From Triops longicaudatus (Eukaryota > Arthropoda > Branchiopoda > Notostraca > Triopsidae), in the NCBI GenBank assembly GCA_022885665.1, contig JAGQDJ010000044.1:248632-312631 (forward strand): a stretch of 64,000 nucleotides of DNA. Reading direction: 5' to 3'. Within the stretch, counting starts at the first letter, position 1, and the number at the start of each line of letters is the position of its first letter. The translations under genes and the position numbers were made by a program. Of this stretch, positions 1 to 12,138 are shown one piece after another. The notes under the pieces are model-generated. The model had not been told where the DNA came from. It did not search any database and worked only from the letters and a program-made list of their open reading frames with translations.

Positions 1-279
1 ATCAACACTTCGCCACACAAGAGTTGGACTGCTCAGAAAGCTCTGACATCGTCCAAAGCGCTGATTGACGTTTTTCATAACTTCCTTGCGCACAAAACGC
101 AACGTGCTTACTTCACGGTTTCTCTCAAGGTATACAGTGACACACGGTCGAGACTCAACGCCCCCAACACTGACCTCCTAATAACAACCTCGGAACTTTC
201 TTTAACAGCACAAATACACGTAACGTACAATTCGGTTAGAAGAAATCCAAAGGATCCCTGGATGCTCAGGCAATCCTAA
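1..279 (+). other. Open reading frame running in from the window edge, identity unknown
   Basis: Frame 1 is open from the first base to a TAA at 277-279 (92 codons). Codon choice (ACG, TCG, GCG) is like that of the real genes further along, and there is no initiator at the edge, so it could be the tail of an exon whose gene lies outside the window. I recognise no domain. A stretch of this length without a stop can occur by chance, so this is only a candidate. Confidence 0.15.
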
Positions 280-3200
280 ATGGGGCCAAGCTTATCAATA
301 GAAGAAAGCTCGATGGCGACATTCAACACTACCATGATTGTGTGCACTTTTGCGTTTGACATTTTCATTTTTATACTTAATGCATAACTTTTTCTTTATT
401 TATTTTAACTTGTATTTTTATCGTTCAATCCTTTTGAATTTTATTTTTAAATTCTATATTATTTTTTTCCGTTTAATTTTTTTTTCAATGTGTTACTTTT
501 CGCAGTTACACGGTACTATATTTACCTAAACGTCCATGCCAACTGTCATGGAAATTAAGTCTCTTTGGGGTCAGAGGAGCATTATCAATTTCGCAACATA
601 TAGCCAATTCTTACGTGGGAAAATTGCATTCCGCAAACCACCAAGGGGCATGCTCGATCGAAGCTAAGTACCACAACAGAAGTTATGAAGCACGAGGTAC
701 AGGGGGGCAATGCGTATCGGCATGTAGCCTTCATTATAAATTTCTCGAGTCAAAGGGGGGTTCCAAATTGAGATCCACAACACGCAAAGGGGAGCGTCCT
801 TTCCAACATAACTCTGCGAAGTTGCCATTGTAGAGCTCAGGTGAACATTGTGATAAGACAGGACTTAGGATGCGTGTCACTGGCCCTTTTTGCATATAAG
901 CGATGGACGTTCCACACAACGATAGGGTGGCTGATACACAAGGAAGAATGGGCAAGGTCCTCGTCTTCAACAGTACGTAAGTCGACATCTCCTGCTGGTT
1001 TTGGGTCAAGTCGCTGGCGTTCTTGTCATAGGATTTGGGGAGTTTCTCGTTTTCACTCTTTATGCCCCCTTCAAACCCATATACCTTAGCTTCGAACGCT
1101 ACACTGTCATGAGTGCATGTCCTCAAGGCTTAGTGCCGTGCTAGGATTCCGTATGCAAATCCAATGCCCTTGAAGAGTTTTCTTTCAGAGTCATGGTATA
1201 CGTTTCGTTATCATGCAGGTAAAGTATGGCAATGAAGAATGTAAGCCAGGACTCAAAGCAAAAGAAAGTCAACACGAGGGAGAAAAACTAGCTGGCTTAA
1301 CTCACTCGTTCTGTGTAACTTGCTAGCAGCCTGGGTACTGTCCCCCAAAGTTTTCATTGCTTAAATGGCTCTTGTGCAGACTTAATTACTATTTTCTGCC
1401 TCAGATGGGAACTGCCTCGTAAGAGGCCTATCTTTTATTTGCTGCCTGGGGCACAACAATGCCGACGGTCACGGTGACATTAAAAATTAAAGAAAAAAGC
1501 CAACACGTCAACTTGGCAGCTATTTAAGTCCGTGTTCACTCCACAGATTCGGAAAAGAACCTTCTGCAGCCTTAATCTGCAACTAAAGTAACGAACAGCT
1601 GAGACCGTCACGATAGGGAAATGAATGTAACCCGTTTCCCGTAAAGCTTCCTTTCGTCTCCTTGTGGAAAATCAATGCTTGCAAGAAAAAAAATAATGAC
1701 ACGGAATCTGGAAACGGCAGAAAGTCGAGATCGCAACGGTATTTGATACGTCAGTTGGTCAATGTGTGGGGGAGGAGGGCAATGATTTATAATCAGTAAG
1801 ACCTAGTCAGTGGCCCCTCGTTTTGTAATAAAAAAAGGAAGGGAGAAAATGGTCTAGTAATCTCATAATGTTCACATTCCTGGACCCCCTTCGTTGTTAT
1901 TATGCGTTTCTGTCCAAAAAGCAAGTACGCTATGTGCGTGTGAGAAATTTGAGGCCTTGTTCAGAATTTTCACTCTTTGGGGTGTTTGACTTTTTGAAGG
2001 GACGGAATTGGGGTGTGGGGGATCAGGCTTGTAAGAAGGTTAGATGAGAAGGTATGGTACGACGGTCGTCCTTACAAAAATGAGACTCCCAAGTAAAGAG
2101 GGTGCAGAGTTCAGTTTTTACCCTGTCTTGCCCCCTCGTTGACCCAGCGCCAGCAGCTGCAAGAAACCCAGGGGGGCTTCTCACCCTCGGCTGTAGGAAC
2201 ATTCAGCCAATTCACCCTCCCATTGCTTTTACTTAGTTCGTTCCGTACTCCGGGGGCCCCATATATTGCCCATACCATGCCCAATACGTCCAACAAAAAC
2301 GTGGCATCCAAATTGAGCCTAAATCGTGAAATTGACGGAGTGTGTGAAGCACCGGAAATTTTTCGTTCTGATAAAACCCACTGCGCTAGTTCCGTTCTGG
2401 TAGCCTTCCCCTCAATAGAGCTTTTACAATAAGGTCTTCGGAAACTGTATTGATAGGTTCCCTCCCCCAGGTTAAATTTCGTAATGGTTGTGGAGGGAAA
2501 CTGTAAAGATGCCACACAAAACGCAAAGACTCAACTAAAGTAGAACTTCATTCCAACTTTTACCCCAAGGAACAGGCTTCTTTTGTCGAGTTATCTGGAT
2601 AAGTAAGTGCAACAATGCAATCGATGGCGCACTGTGCTGAATCGCCAATGAATGGGAAGTAATTTAAGGGAAACGGAGCAGATAGACTATCGTACGTGGA
2701 CTTGGGGCCGGAGGGTAAAAGTGGGCGGCGATAAATTAGATTGGAAGTGTATTTCCCTTCATTTAATATTATTGATCTAAGGGGTTAGCCTGCACGCGTG
2801 TTTTTCCATAGAACACCACAAAACTACTTTTGGCGTGTTTCTTGCTTTCTTACTAGCTATTGGGCTCTCCTGTGCGTGTTCTATCCTGTAAAAGCTGTTT
2901 TTTATTATTATTTTTTTTTTTTTTTACAAGTATCAGCACCTAGAAGACATGCTTGCTAGGGGGAGAAAAAAAGGGGAAATATCCAGTAGAACGAAGAATA
3001 AGACTATGTACCGCGATATGGAAGTTGAGAAACAATAAGCCGAGTGGAGAGATAGGATATACGAGACAAAAACAGGTACGAAATCTTCAGACTCGCAGCT
3101 CAGCTTTCTTATGGTAATGTGTGAAAAATCGTCAGTCTGAGTTAAAAGGAGGGGAAAAGTAGGAGCAAGCGACTGCGAGCGCTAAGATTAAATTGTTTTT

Positions 3201-6200
3201 CCAAGGAAAGACAAAAACAGACCCGTCATTTTTATAACTCAGACATTGTTGGGCACCCCCTTCCTTTTCTTTCATTCAAGAATGCCCCCTCGACGTTTTT
3301 GCTCCCTTCGCACTATCCTCGCAAGTTTGACACCAACGTAAAGTATGAACGAAGAGAAAGGCTTCTTAAAAGAACGGAAATTTTCGAAAGAATGGCAAAA
3401 AAACTTCAAGCACATAACTTAGGTTATAGACAGCCCCTTTCATTGACTTACTTTGGCAGTGGTTTAAGGTGATTCCGTAGAGAAACTAATACCCCCGGGA
3501 GGTAAACCCAAGATAAACTCCGTAATTCCCTCGGCTACTGCACGTTAGGCACACTAGCAATTCTAATGCGGTAATCACCCTTTCAATGCCAAATCGCACA
3601 CTGCATCATTCGTTATGGGAATTACTCTTATATGAGCGTGTAAACAAATCGCTAAATCAAACAAACGAATCGCAGACTGGCATTCACCACTTGTCACTTG
3701 TTCTCAGAGAGCTTTCCCACGCTCTGCTTTCGGCGGAATTCCAGTTTTGAGACCTTCACTCACGTCAAACTTGTGTCGACTTGCACTACCACATAAAATC
3801 TACCAAACGTCTGCACTCACAGACGGCTGCTGGCAAACTGGCGGGTTGCGCGTTTGGATGCCTGGGTATGGTTCGGTTTATCCCTAGGAACCGCCCGCAT
3901 GTCCGCGAGTGTAGGGACCTTTCAGAGCACTGTCGTTCGCTTAGTAAAGGTCGGTTTGGCTTGTGGTGGTCTCGTGAGAAAGCCATCGGAGGGCTTACGA
4001 GTCCTGCCCGGGGCTTCCTAACCATCCCTAAGATAGAAAAGTTGAAACGAGAATTTTGGTGGTGTTCCGGAGTGGTAGGAGCACGTCTAAAGGTCTTCTC
4101 AACCAATTTTAGCTTGTAGGTATGATGCCTGGAAGGAACTCAAGAGTTCAGGTATGCTGAATTCCTCGTTCTTCTTCCTTCTCTTCATCCTTTTGTTGCA
4201 ACTTATTATAACAGAAAAGGTCACCGTGCCCGGCTTTATTTTTATTGTCTTTTTTTTGGGGGCCTTCTGCAGTTCGTACTACATTGACTACTGAATCGCA
4301 GTGGCTATGAAAAGTAGACAGCAGCTGAAAATGTTTCAGCACTGCTTTGTCGCTGCCGAGAAAAGAAAAAACTATCCATCACTCGGAAAGAAATACAGAG
4401 CTTTAATACCGTAAATTAAGAGGGACTTTTATTTACTGAGTCTGTGGTAGCCTCGCTCAGAAATATAAAGAAGACAAGATAGATATGAACAACTGTGATG
4501 CGATGCATGTCTTTGTCGTTCTACTTTGCATAATTTCACATGCAAACTATACGATTTATGAAAACCGGCACGGCTAATATATAATGCACTAAGTTGGAAT
4601 CAGTTGAGGACATAAGTTGTTGGCTTACAAAAGCTTCACAGTTGCCTTCCGGTGGAACGTTGCTGAATCGCTTCTTTAGAAGAGTCGAACTTTTTGGTCA
4701 GTTCGAGATCAAACACCAATAGAATTACGAAGCGCAAACTGTGTGACTTCGTGAAAGGGGAAGAAGTTCGTGCCGAACAATGGAATCTATGCTTCTTAGA
4801 TGCTGGTGTACAACACTCCAACTATGGGTTATTGCGAGTCGGACTTGCTGATAGGGGAAATCAATAACGAAAGATTCGAACCGAAAAGGTATGAGAGTCA
4901 TATTTGCTGGCTATGTGCAGACCCTGCGTTCCTGAAATAGTGTTGGAATTGCTTGCTAATTAGGACTGGTACGCCAGCTTGGATTTTACCGAAGGTCCGC
5001 GAGCCGTTTCGAGTTCTCTGTTTGCCGAGTCCGTACAGCGTGATTTCCTTGTCGAGGTGTGAGGTAAAAGCTAGACGGGTTCTGTTTCATACAAGCTGAG
5101 AAGGAAAATTGGGAAGAATTTTTGCTGACAAGCCCCTTCTTGTTACTTTCCAACAATACCACAATCCGGCACTGAAGAGCAAAAACAAGAAAGGTGCTGG
5201 GTTAACAGCACCTGAGTAAATAATGCTGGAATCAAGGAACTATTCTACTGGCGAGAGACCGTCTTTTTCAAGAGTGGTGCTAGGTTGCTGCTTTGCATGA
5301 TTTTTCCCGTGTACATCCTTTTGGGTTTTGCTTAATAGGATTGAAACACCTGAGTTCGACGCAAGAAACGTTCCCTTATAATGCATAACACTTCAATGCT
5401 CTTTTTAAGCCAGTAAGATAACTATTCACCTTGATTGAACTAGCCTCTTCAACAGCTCTTTGGTGAAGTTTCAGCTGCAAAACTACCATTTTCGGACCTC
5501 AATGCTAAAGCCAGCATCAATCGATGGAAAGGACGTCTTGGTGCATTCTGTAAACGCGTTTTCAGCTGGAACTTGGTTTGAAGTCCTGAAACAAGGCAAG
5601 ACGACGGTTCGCCAACTTCTCAAGTCAATTGCTGGTTGTAGGCAAGAGTTACCACCGGAAGCCAAGCATGGTTGTCGTCCTAGCCTGGCCAGTTTGCTGT
5701 ATCCTGAACTTCGTTTCGGGCACCTAACATCAGTGGCAATGTATTGTCCACCTCAAAATGAAGAACAGGGATTCTGGATTTGCGGCGAGTATAAAGGAAT
5801 GTGGAAGAACCAGCCTGTTCCTTTTCAATTTGGGATATCCGGTCCCCCGCCTTGGTTAACGACATAACTTTCAGCAACGCAATCAATCTCGAAATTCAGA
5901 ATCTGATCGAATACACACTGGATATGGAGACAAAAAGTGGATTCCTAATCGAAGAAGCGAAAAAGCTAGCTGAGTGCAGAGCCAAACCTACGTCCACGCT
6001 GAAAGTACACCGTTAACTTTTAGACGTGATTGAATCCTACGCTTGTAAACAAGGATCGTGCAGATTTCGTACCCTACCCCATCTACTTCACTTCCTCGTC
6101 GATAATCTGACTTTTTTTTCATTTTATTTGGTAACATTTTGCCAATACCTGAGAATCCACTGATTTTGGGTGGCTATAAAACCTCAAAATGGAGTGCGTT

Positions 6201-7883
6201 CCAACCATTCACGTGAAATTTCAGACCCCACCAACGCTGTAAATCAGACTTGAAAGAATGTACCGTAGAAAAGACGGGGGATACGCTATTTTTTAGAGAT
6301 ACGAAACGTGCCTTTTGTTCTGAACATAAGCGACTGATCATTATCATAAAGGCGAGTCTAACGACTAAACGACATGCCACCTTGCCAAAAAGTTGCCGTG
6401 CGTCAGTTCAGTATCCACCAGGTCGTCTTTGTAGTTCTGGAGCCCTAATTGGATCAAGTCGGGTGGAAGTTTTTGCCCTTCTCTTCCTACGAGTGCAAAG
6501 ACCTGAAATCCAAAGTGTGTCTTGTCCACAGCTATCATTTAATAACATTGCATGTCACTTTGTTGGTATTATTGTTTTCGTAATGCCAAACACTTGTTTC
6601 CTACTTCATCTTTCATACGCGTTATCAGCCACCTCGAAAACCTCCATGCACTCTTTTGTTTTCTGGGTAAGTTCTTCTAAGTGAGAATCCCTTCTGTCAA
6701 TTTCCATGGAAGTCGTCCAACACTAGATCTCCGCTGATTCGAGACAAAAGGAACACGAGGTCAGTCGGATTAACGAAACTGACGGCCTTCCGAACTGTGA
6801 CGACAAAACGGAAGAAAAAGTTCCAGATTTTTACATTTTCTTATAATTTAGCTTTAATCTATTCAGAACATAGCTAAAATTACTTAAATTATATTTTCTT
6901 TTACATATAAGTTACAATAATAATTTAGATACCAACGGCATATAAATGACATATTAAGATGTACTTTTCTTGAGGAAAAGAGTTTTCTGGAAAGCAGTAC
7001 TTGGGTAACAAAGGAAAAAGTTGAAAATTGCTGTTCTCAATATGTTCTCAAGCGCACATCTCTTTATTAAATAAAATATTTGCAAGAGAATAATACAATT
7101 CCGGCAACTTATCTTGTAGGAATATTCGACTTTCGAAAAGGTGCATAAGCTATCCTGTCGTCTGGTTTACTCAAAACGTCACAAGAGTGGACATGGACTG
7201 CAAATTTTACGACGGGACAAAATCCAAACTCTGGGACCTTTTCTCTCACGTTTAAAATCTTAAAGTAACTGACTCCCCTTTCTCTTCTGCTACCCAAAAT
7301 CAATATGACGCTATGACAGTGCACTCGTTTCCTTGCTTTCTCTCTGACCGTAACATATTTGAAATCAATAAGAGCTGTTTCATTAGCTAGGGCCTCCTAT
7401 CCATAACTACTGCTAAAGACTGTTACTTTTATCGCTGCCTTTGGAACGGACGCCAGACCGTTTTTTTCCGGACGGGAAGGCGTCGAAGGTCGGAAAGTCC
7501 ATCAACGCCTCACTAGGCACGCCAGAACCTAAACGAAGGTAGTCGTTCATGCAAGGAGTGTCAACCTTGCCACCTTGAAAGAGCCTGCTAGTGCAACGTT
7601 TATTTTGCAGGTAAGGAACACTTATAAATCCACAATCATCTTGCAAGGATGCCGTTTATGAAGAAAAAGTCTGGATGGGGTCCTAGGATGACAGTGCGAG
7701 TAACGACGTGAGCTTCCGCACCTCGGCCCTAACAGCTTCTATGTACGACAAACTTACACTTTTCATGTGTGTGGACGCACCCCTTACAAAAAAAGTGACA
7801 ATTCTGATCTGCTATAGCACCCAAGAGTACTGCAGGTTTTTACCCGACAAAATGAGACAGTCAATATACTGCCGTATACTTAC

Positions 7884-8105
7884 CAGTCATAACCGGCATG
7901 TTACTGCCTTTTTAGCGCTGTTCTTTTTACCACATGTTTAGCGTACAGTAACCTCCAGTTAGAATTGGCATATTACTGCCCGTGTAGTGCTGATTTTATT
8001 CTATAATCTTAGCGCACTTTAACCCCCAGTAAGAATTGGCACATTATTGCCCGTTTAGCACGGGGTCTTTTTTCCTTAAAGTGTAGCGTATGGTATCCTC
8101 CAGCA
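7884..8105. repeat. Tandem repeat, about 71-74 bp period, three units
   Basis: The phrase CCAGT-(t/c)A-(a/t)-AA-(c/t)-(c/t)GGCA followed by T(g/a)TTACTGCC recurs at about 7884, 7955 and 8026, and a fourth start (CCAGCATGC) is seen at 8100. Spacing is 71, 71 and 74 bp. Units have diverged by many substitutions, so this is an old array. It contains no gene. Confidence 0.6.
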
Positions 8106-9229
8106 TGCAATTCCAAGAAAAAAAAATGTTTCATTTAATAAGAAAGCAGTTTTTTAAATTTTCTGATTGTAAAATCTAGTGTTCCCTCAATGTACATTAT
8201 ATGTAAGAATAATATATTTTGAGTTTGTTAATAAATAATCTGTCTTGAATTGCTATATAGTCCTGTTAGAACTTATGCCTAATAAGACAGCAAACATGTA
8301 ATTCCTTGAAACTACTTCGCATTACAATTTAGCTCCCATCAATTGTCATAGTCGTAAATCAACGATTGCATTTGTTTAGAAGAGATTAGTATATTGTAGC
8401 ATTTTACACGTAAGCAGTGGAAAATCAACACCAAAAAACGAGACCAAAAAGCGGATACCAAAGAGCGATTTATCAGGGACTAATTACTTTTGTGGAGTGT
8501 AGCTTCAAGGTTATTTTTACAACCTCGATGTTGCTGTGGATCATCGAAACAAGGTTAGGTCACACGGCAGCGCTGTCTGAGGAGCGTCAATACGGTTTGC
8601 TCAAAATGACCTGGATATGCTCGGACATATTCGGCTGCTCCCATTGACGTAGCGCTCAGAACGTTCGAAAGCTGAGGGCGATGACGAGATAACCTTGTCT
8701 CTGCCAACCTTGAGTTTGCTTAACGCACTGTGTCGACACTTAGATCCCACAGAGGTGTTTGCTGTTACTTATATTTCGTTTGTTGCTGTTCCAAATAGAA
8801 CTTAACAACGATCAGTTTACGATTTGATGTGACTTAATTAGTGTAATCAGTGCTTTCTACTCCATATTATAAAAGAAAGTGAAAAAGACATAACATAGGA
8901 CAAAGTCTATGGAAAGGCTGAAACCGTGAAGGTGATAATTGACAAGTGTTGTGATTCGTAAGATCTCATGGTTACCCTTGACCTTGTGCTGTATGTCCTC
9001 TCTTTCGGTATTTGACTTTTGACCTTTATGTATATCTTTTGGTTGACTAATTGCCTCAGGAACAATGTTGATTGCCTTGTGTCTTTGTTGGCCTTAGGTC
9101 AGTTTTTTTTTCTTTTGTTTTTTGGCCCTATACAAAGGGGCATCAATTGTTGTACCATCACATAGCTGTTGTAAGCCTTCAGTGGATGTAGTTTAGGTTA
9201 CATTCAGTGGGAAGGCATCCGTTCCTGGA

Positions 9230-9345
9230 GGGCGTTGGTGTAAGAAGCGTTCGTTATAAGAAACGTTATTTCCCGTAAGATTCAATGGAAATCATTTTAA
9301 TCCGTTCCTGATCCCGAACGAAACCTGAAAAAGTTTATCTGAATC
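9230..9345. mobile_element. Probable decayed DNA-transposon (MITE-like) fragment
   Basis: The segment GTTCGTTATAAGAAACGTTATTTCCC, then a CAATGGAAAT motif and TTAATCCGTTCC, resembles the terminal region of Tc1/mariner-superfamily elements that are scattered through invertebrate genomes. I found no matching inverted end nearby, so it is at best one terminus. The assignment rests on motif resemblance only. Confidence 0.3.
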
Positions 9346-11964
9346 GGGGAAAAATACTAAAAATATACGAAATGACAAAATATATATTTCAAAGATGTAC
9401 TAATCAGTTTTGTTAATTAGTGTCTCTCGAGACCTTTCCAAGTATAGAAATCTTCGATTTTTTTGCGTCTTACATATCAGCCTAGATTTCGTTGTGCGTC
9501 ACTGATTGGAAGAATCCGCCTAATGTGACTTGCTTTTGTCTCTTCTTTAATACCGTACGGTTCTTGAGAAGTGCACGACATTGTCGTTGAATATGTCTTA
9601 GCATCTGTTCGCTTCAGCCTGTTTTGGATGGCACAAATTTGCTTCAGCTTGAATTTCTTCCCATTTTGTAATAAATTCGTTTACGGCTACGGTAAGTATA
9701 GGGGAATCAGTACACTCGGCCAACTCTTCGTCAGACGAAATCTCTTCCTATTCTTCTTAATACCAAAATTCTCTGGTGTTATTTAAGCACCACTTAAAAT
9801 CGAAAAAAAAAAAAAATAACTAAAACTAGGTAGTCAGAGAGAGATACCCAAGCAGGCTATTTCTCAGCAACTGACTGGCGTTGGGAAGTCAAGTTCTGGT
9901 CTGTAATACATGTGTGCAGACTGGGAAAACTTAACCGCTAATTTTTTAAACATTTTTAACCGCTAATTTTTTGCTCACTCTTAGAGTAAGCAAAAAGCGG
10001 TTTTGCAAGAGGTTGAGTTGGTTGTGCCAGTCTTTTTTCGCTCGCGCGCGAGTTCGATGTACAAGTTGTTCGCTATATAACGCGTTCGTTAAACTGGGTA
10101 CCACTGTATTCACTTACTTTGTCTATTATGTAAGGGATGAAATATACTGTGCCTTGACCAACATAAAAAAGGGCTGCTCATTTACTTATTCATTTTTTGC
10201 CTAATTATCGCTGCCCTTGACAAGTAATTGTGATAAATTTTATATCTCACCAATATAAATTTTATTGAATTTTCCTAGCTTTTAAAGCCCTGGTATTATT
10301 GGATATGACTTCTAAGTTAACGGCTGTTAGCTGTCATAAACCAGTGACAAAACCGGCAGTGAATCTTCAGTAAGCTACTCCGTAGCTGGAAGTTTCTGAC
10401 ACGTTTCCTATTTGGATAAGCTGTACAACTGGTGGTTAACTGTTGTCTCAAATAAACAGCCATTAACCGCCAATTAACCAGATGGTAACATGCAGAAGAA
10501 GGGCAGTGAACAAACGATATACCACCAAATTAACTTTTTTTCAGGGTCTGCACGTGTATATATCAGCTTACCTCGTTTATTTAAAGCATGTTCAAACTAC
10601 AAAAGATAAAACAGAAGCTTTAAATTGGAAAATCTGTGTAACATTTCCAAAACACCTTTTCTGTTTATTTTAATTTAGCCTATTGACCAGCACTTTGGTA
10701 GATAGTCCTAATAAATAGTGATGGAAAGAAACAGAAGCGAAGAGGGTTTCTTACATATTTTATAAGCGCGGGATACCGATACTCATGTCACAGGCTTGGA
10801 TGAGCATGAGCCTAGGTAGAAGTTTTGACTTGAAATCAGTTTCCGTCCGCAGTAGGGGATATTAGGGGAAATGTGCCACTTTTCTTTGCGTCCTCCTGTC
10901 GTAAAAAGAAAGCGGCGTCTAATAATTCAAACTCCCGTGGGCGTAACACGGACCCCAAGTCTTTGGTTTTACTTTGTGGACTCCACTTTCAAGTTCGTGA
11001 CTTACCTCGTTGGCAACATCTGAGACCTTTAACCCCTCCCTTTAGGTCTATTCAAACTGCTTCCAGCTCCTTCCACTTTCAAGCGTCAACTTGTTTCGCA
11101 TTTTAGGTTTGTGTCCACAAATGAGACAACCGACGTTGCACAGACTGTCAATTTGTGACTGTTCGGAGACGGTAGCTTTTTTTGCGAAAAATAAAATGAA
11201 AGGCGACTGCAAGTCGGTCTTCACTCTCTTCGACGACGTATTCAGCCGCTAAATATAGCACGTGAAAGTAGTGCAATGGTGCAAGTAATAGTTACCAAGG
11301 CGACATTACTTATCTATTGTACTGCTACAAAAGACAACGTTTCATGATAGTTCACGTTGAGGTAAAAAGGGCCCTTCAGGGTTAGATCACGGACGTCATC
11401 TTGCCCTTTTCTCATCGTCACACAGTTGCTACTCCACCTGCATGCTTGCTGTCGTTAGTCTCTTTGCTTGGATCAAGTTTCGCTTTCGTGTGTAAAGTGA
11501 ATGTCAGTACCAGGTCATTGATTGTTGTCCGGTTGAAACTTAGTTGTAAAGCTCGATGCGTGCTGAACTCGCAGCACCCTACGTGCGCGGCTGACATTAT
11601 GGGTCCGTAACATTAAAGGGCGTAAGCGCACATAATATACGTGCACGTATTTTACATATACGATACCAACTTCAAAACTACCTCCGCTTCATTGTACCCT
11701 TTACCTCTCTGCTTGTTCTCTATGCTCCGCTTTTAGAGATCCTTTGACGAACAGCGGTCATGGAGAAAGTAGATAAACATGCTACAACACATTATTTCGA
11801 GTTATAGAATGTGAATAAATCATGTGACTTACCGAATAAGTTTAGTGCGCCCCTAAGCTTTCTAAATAAAGGAAAAGATATCCAATACTAGTCCTTAATA
11901 ATTAAGAAAAAAATCGTACATTTAATTGTCTGTTACAAATATTTGCGCTATTGGTTTAGTGATA

Positions 11965-12138
11965 CAGTAAAATGTCATTGTAACTTACACGTAGGGGAAA
12001 GGAAAATTTGCCCACTATAGCCGATTTAATAGCCGATGTCGGAATAAACGCTGTTCGTTTCACTGGGATATGTCGACTTCTACACAGTATACGATTGTTC
12101 TTTACAACCAGCGTACGTTATAGCGTAATTTTAGTATA
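11965..12138. mobile_element. Short relative of the pogo-like element at 31981
   Basis: The left end CAGTAAAATGTCATTGTAAC follows a TA, and the right end read on the minus strand (CTAAAATTACGCTATAACG) is a degenerate inverted copy. Inside, GATTGTTCTTTACAACCAGCG and GTACGTTATAGCG match the right-hand part of the 787-bp element at 31981-32767 almost base for base, and GTTTCACTGGGATATG matches its GTTTCGCCGGGACCTATG. It is therefore an internally deleted or truncated non-autonomous copy of the same family. No transposase is present. Confidence 0.55.

Noticed and set aside
3781..4119. Overlapping plus- and minus-strand open frames of 112 and 106 residues
   Set aside because: No domain, no splice context, both strands open alike; base composition is enough to explain them.
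4840..4900. GGTTCGAAT (minus strand) as a tRNA B box
   Set aside because: The flanking bases do not form the T-arm or acceptor stem, and no proper A box is at the right distance.
5460..6016. Two overlapping plus-strand frames of 135 and 71 residues
   Set aside because: Somewhat coding-like, but no similarity I recognise and no convincing splice that joins them; not called as a gene.
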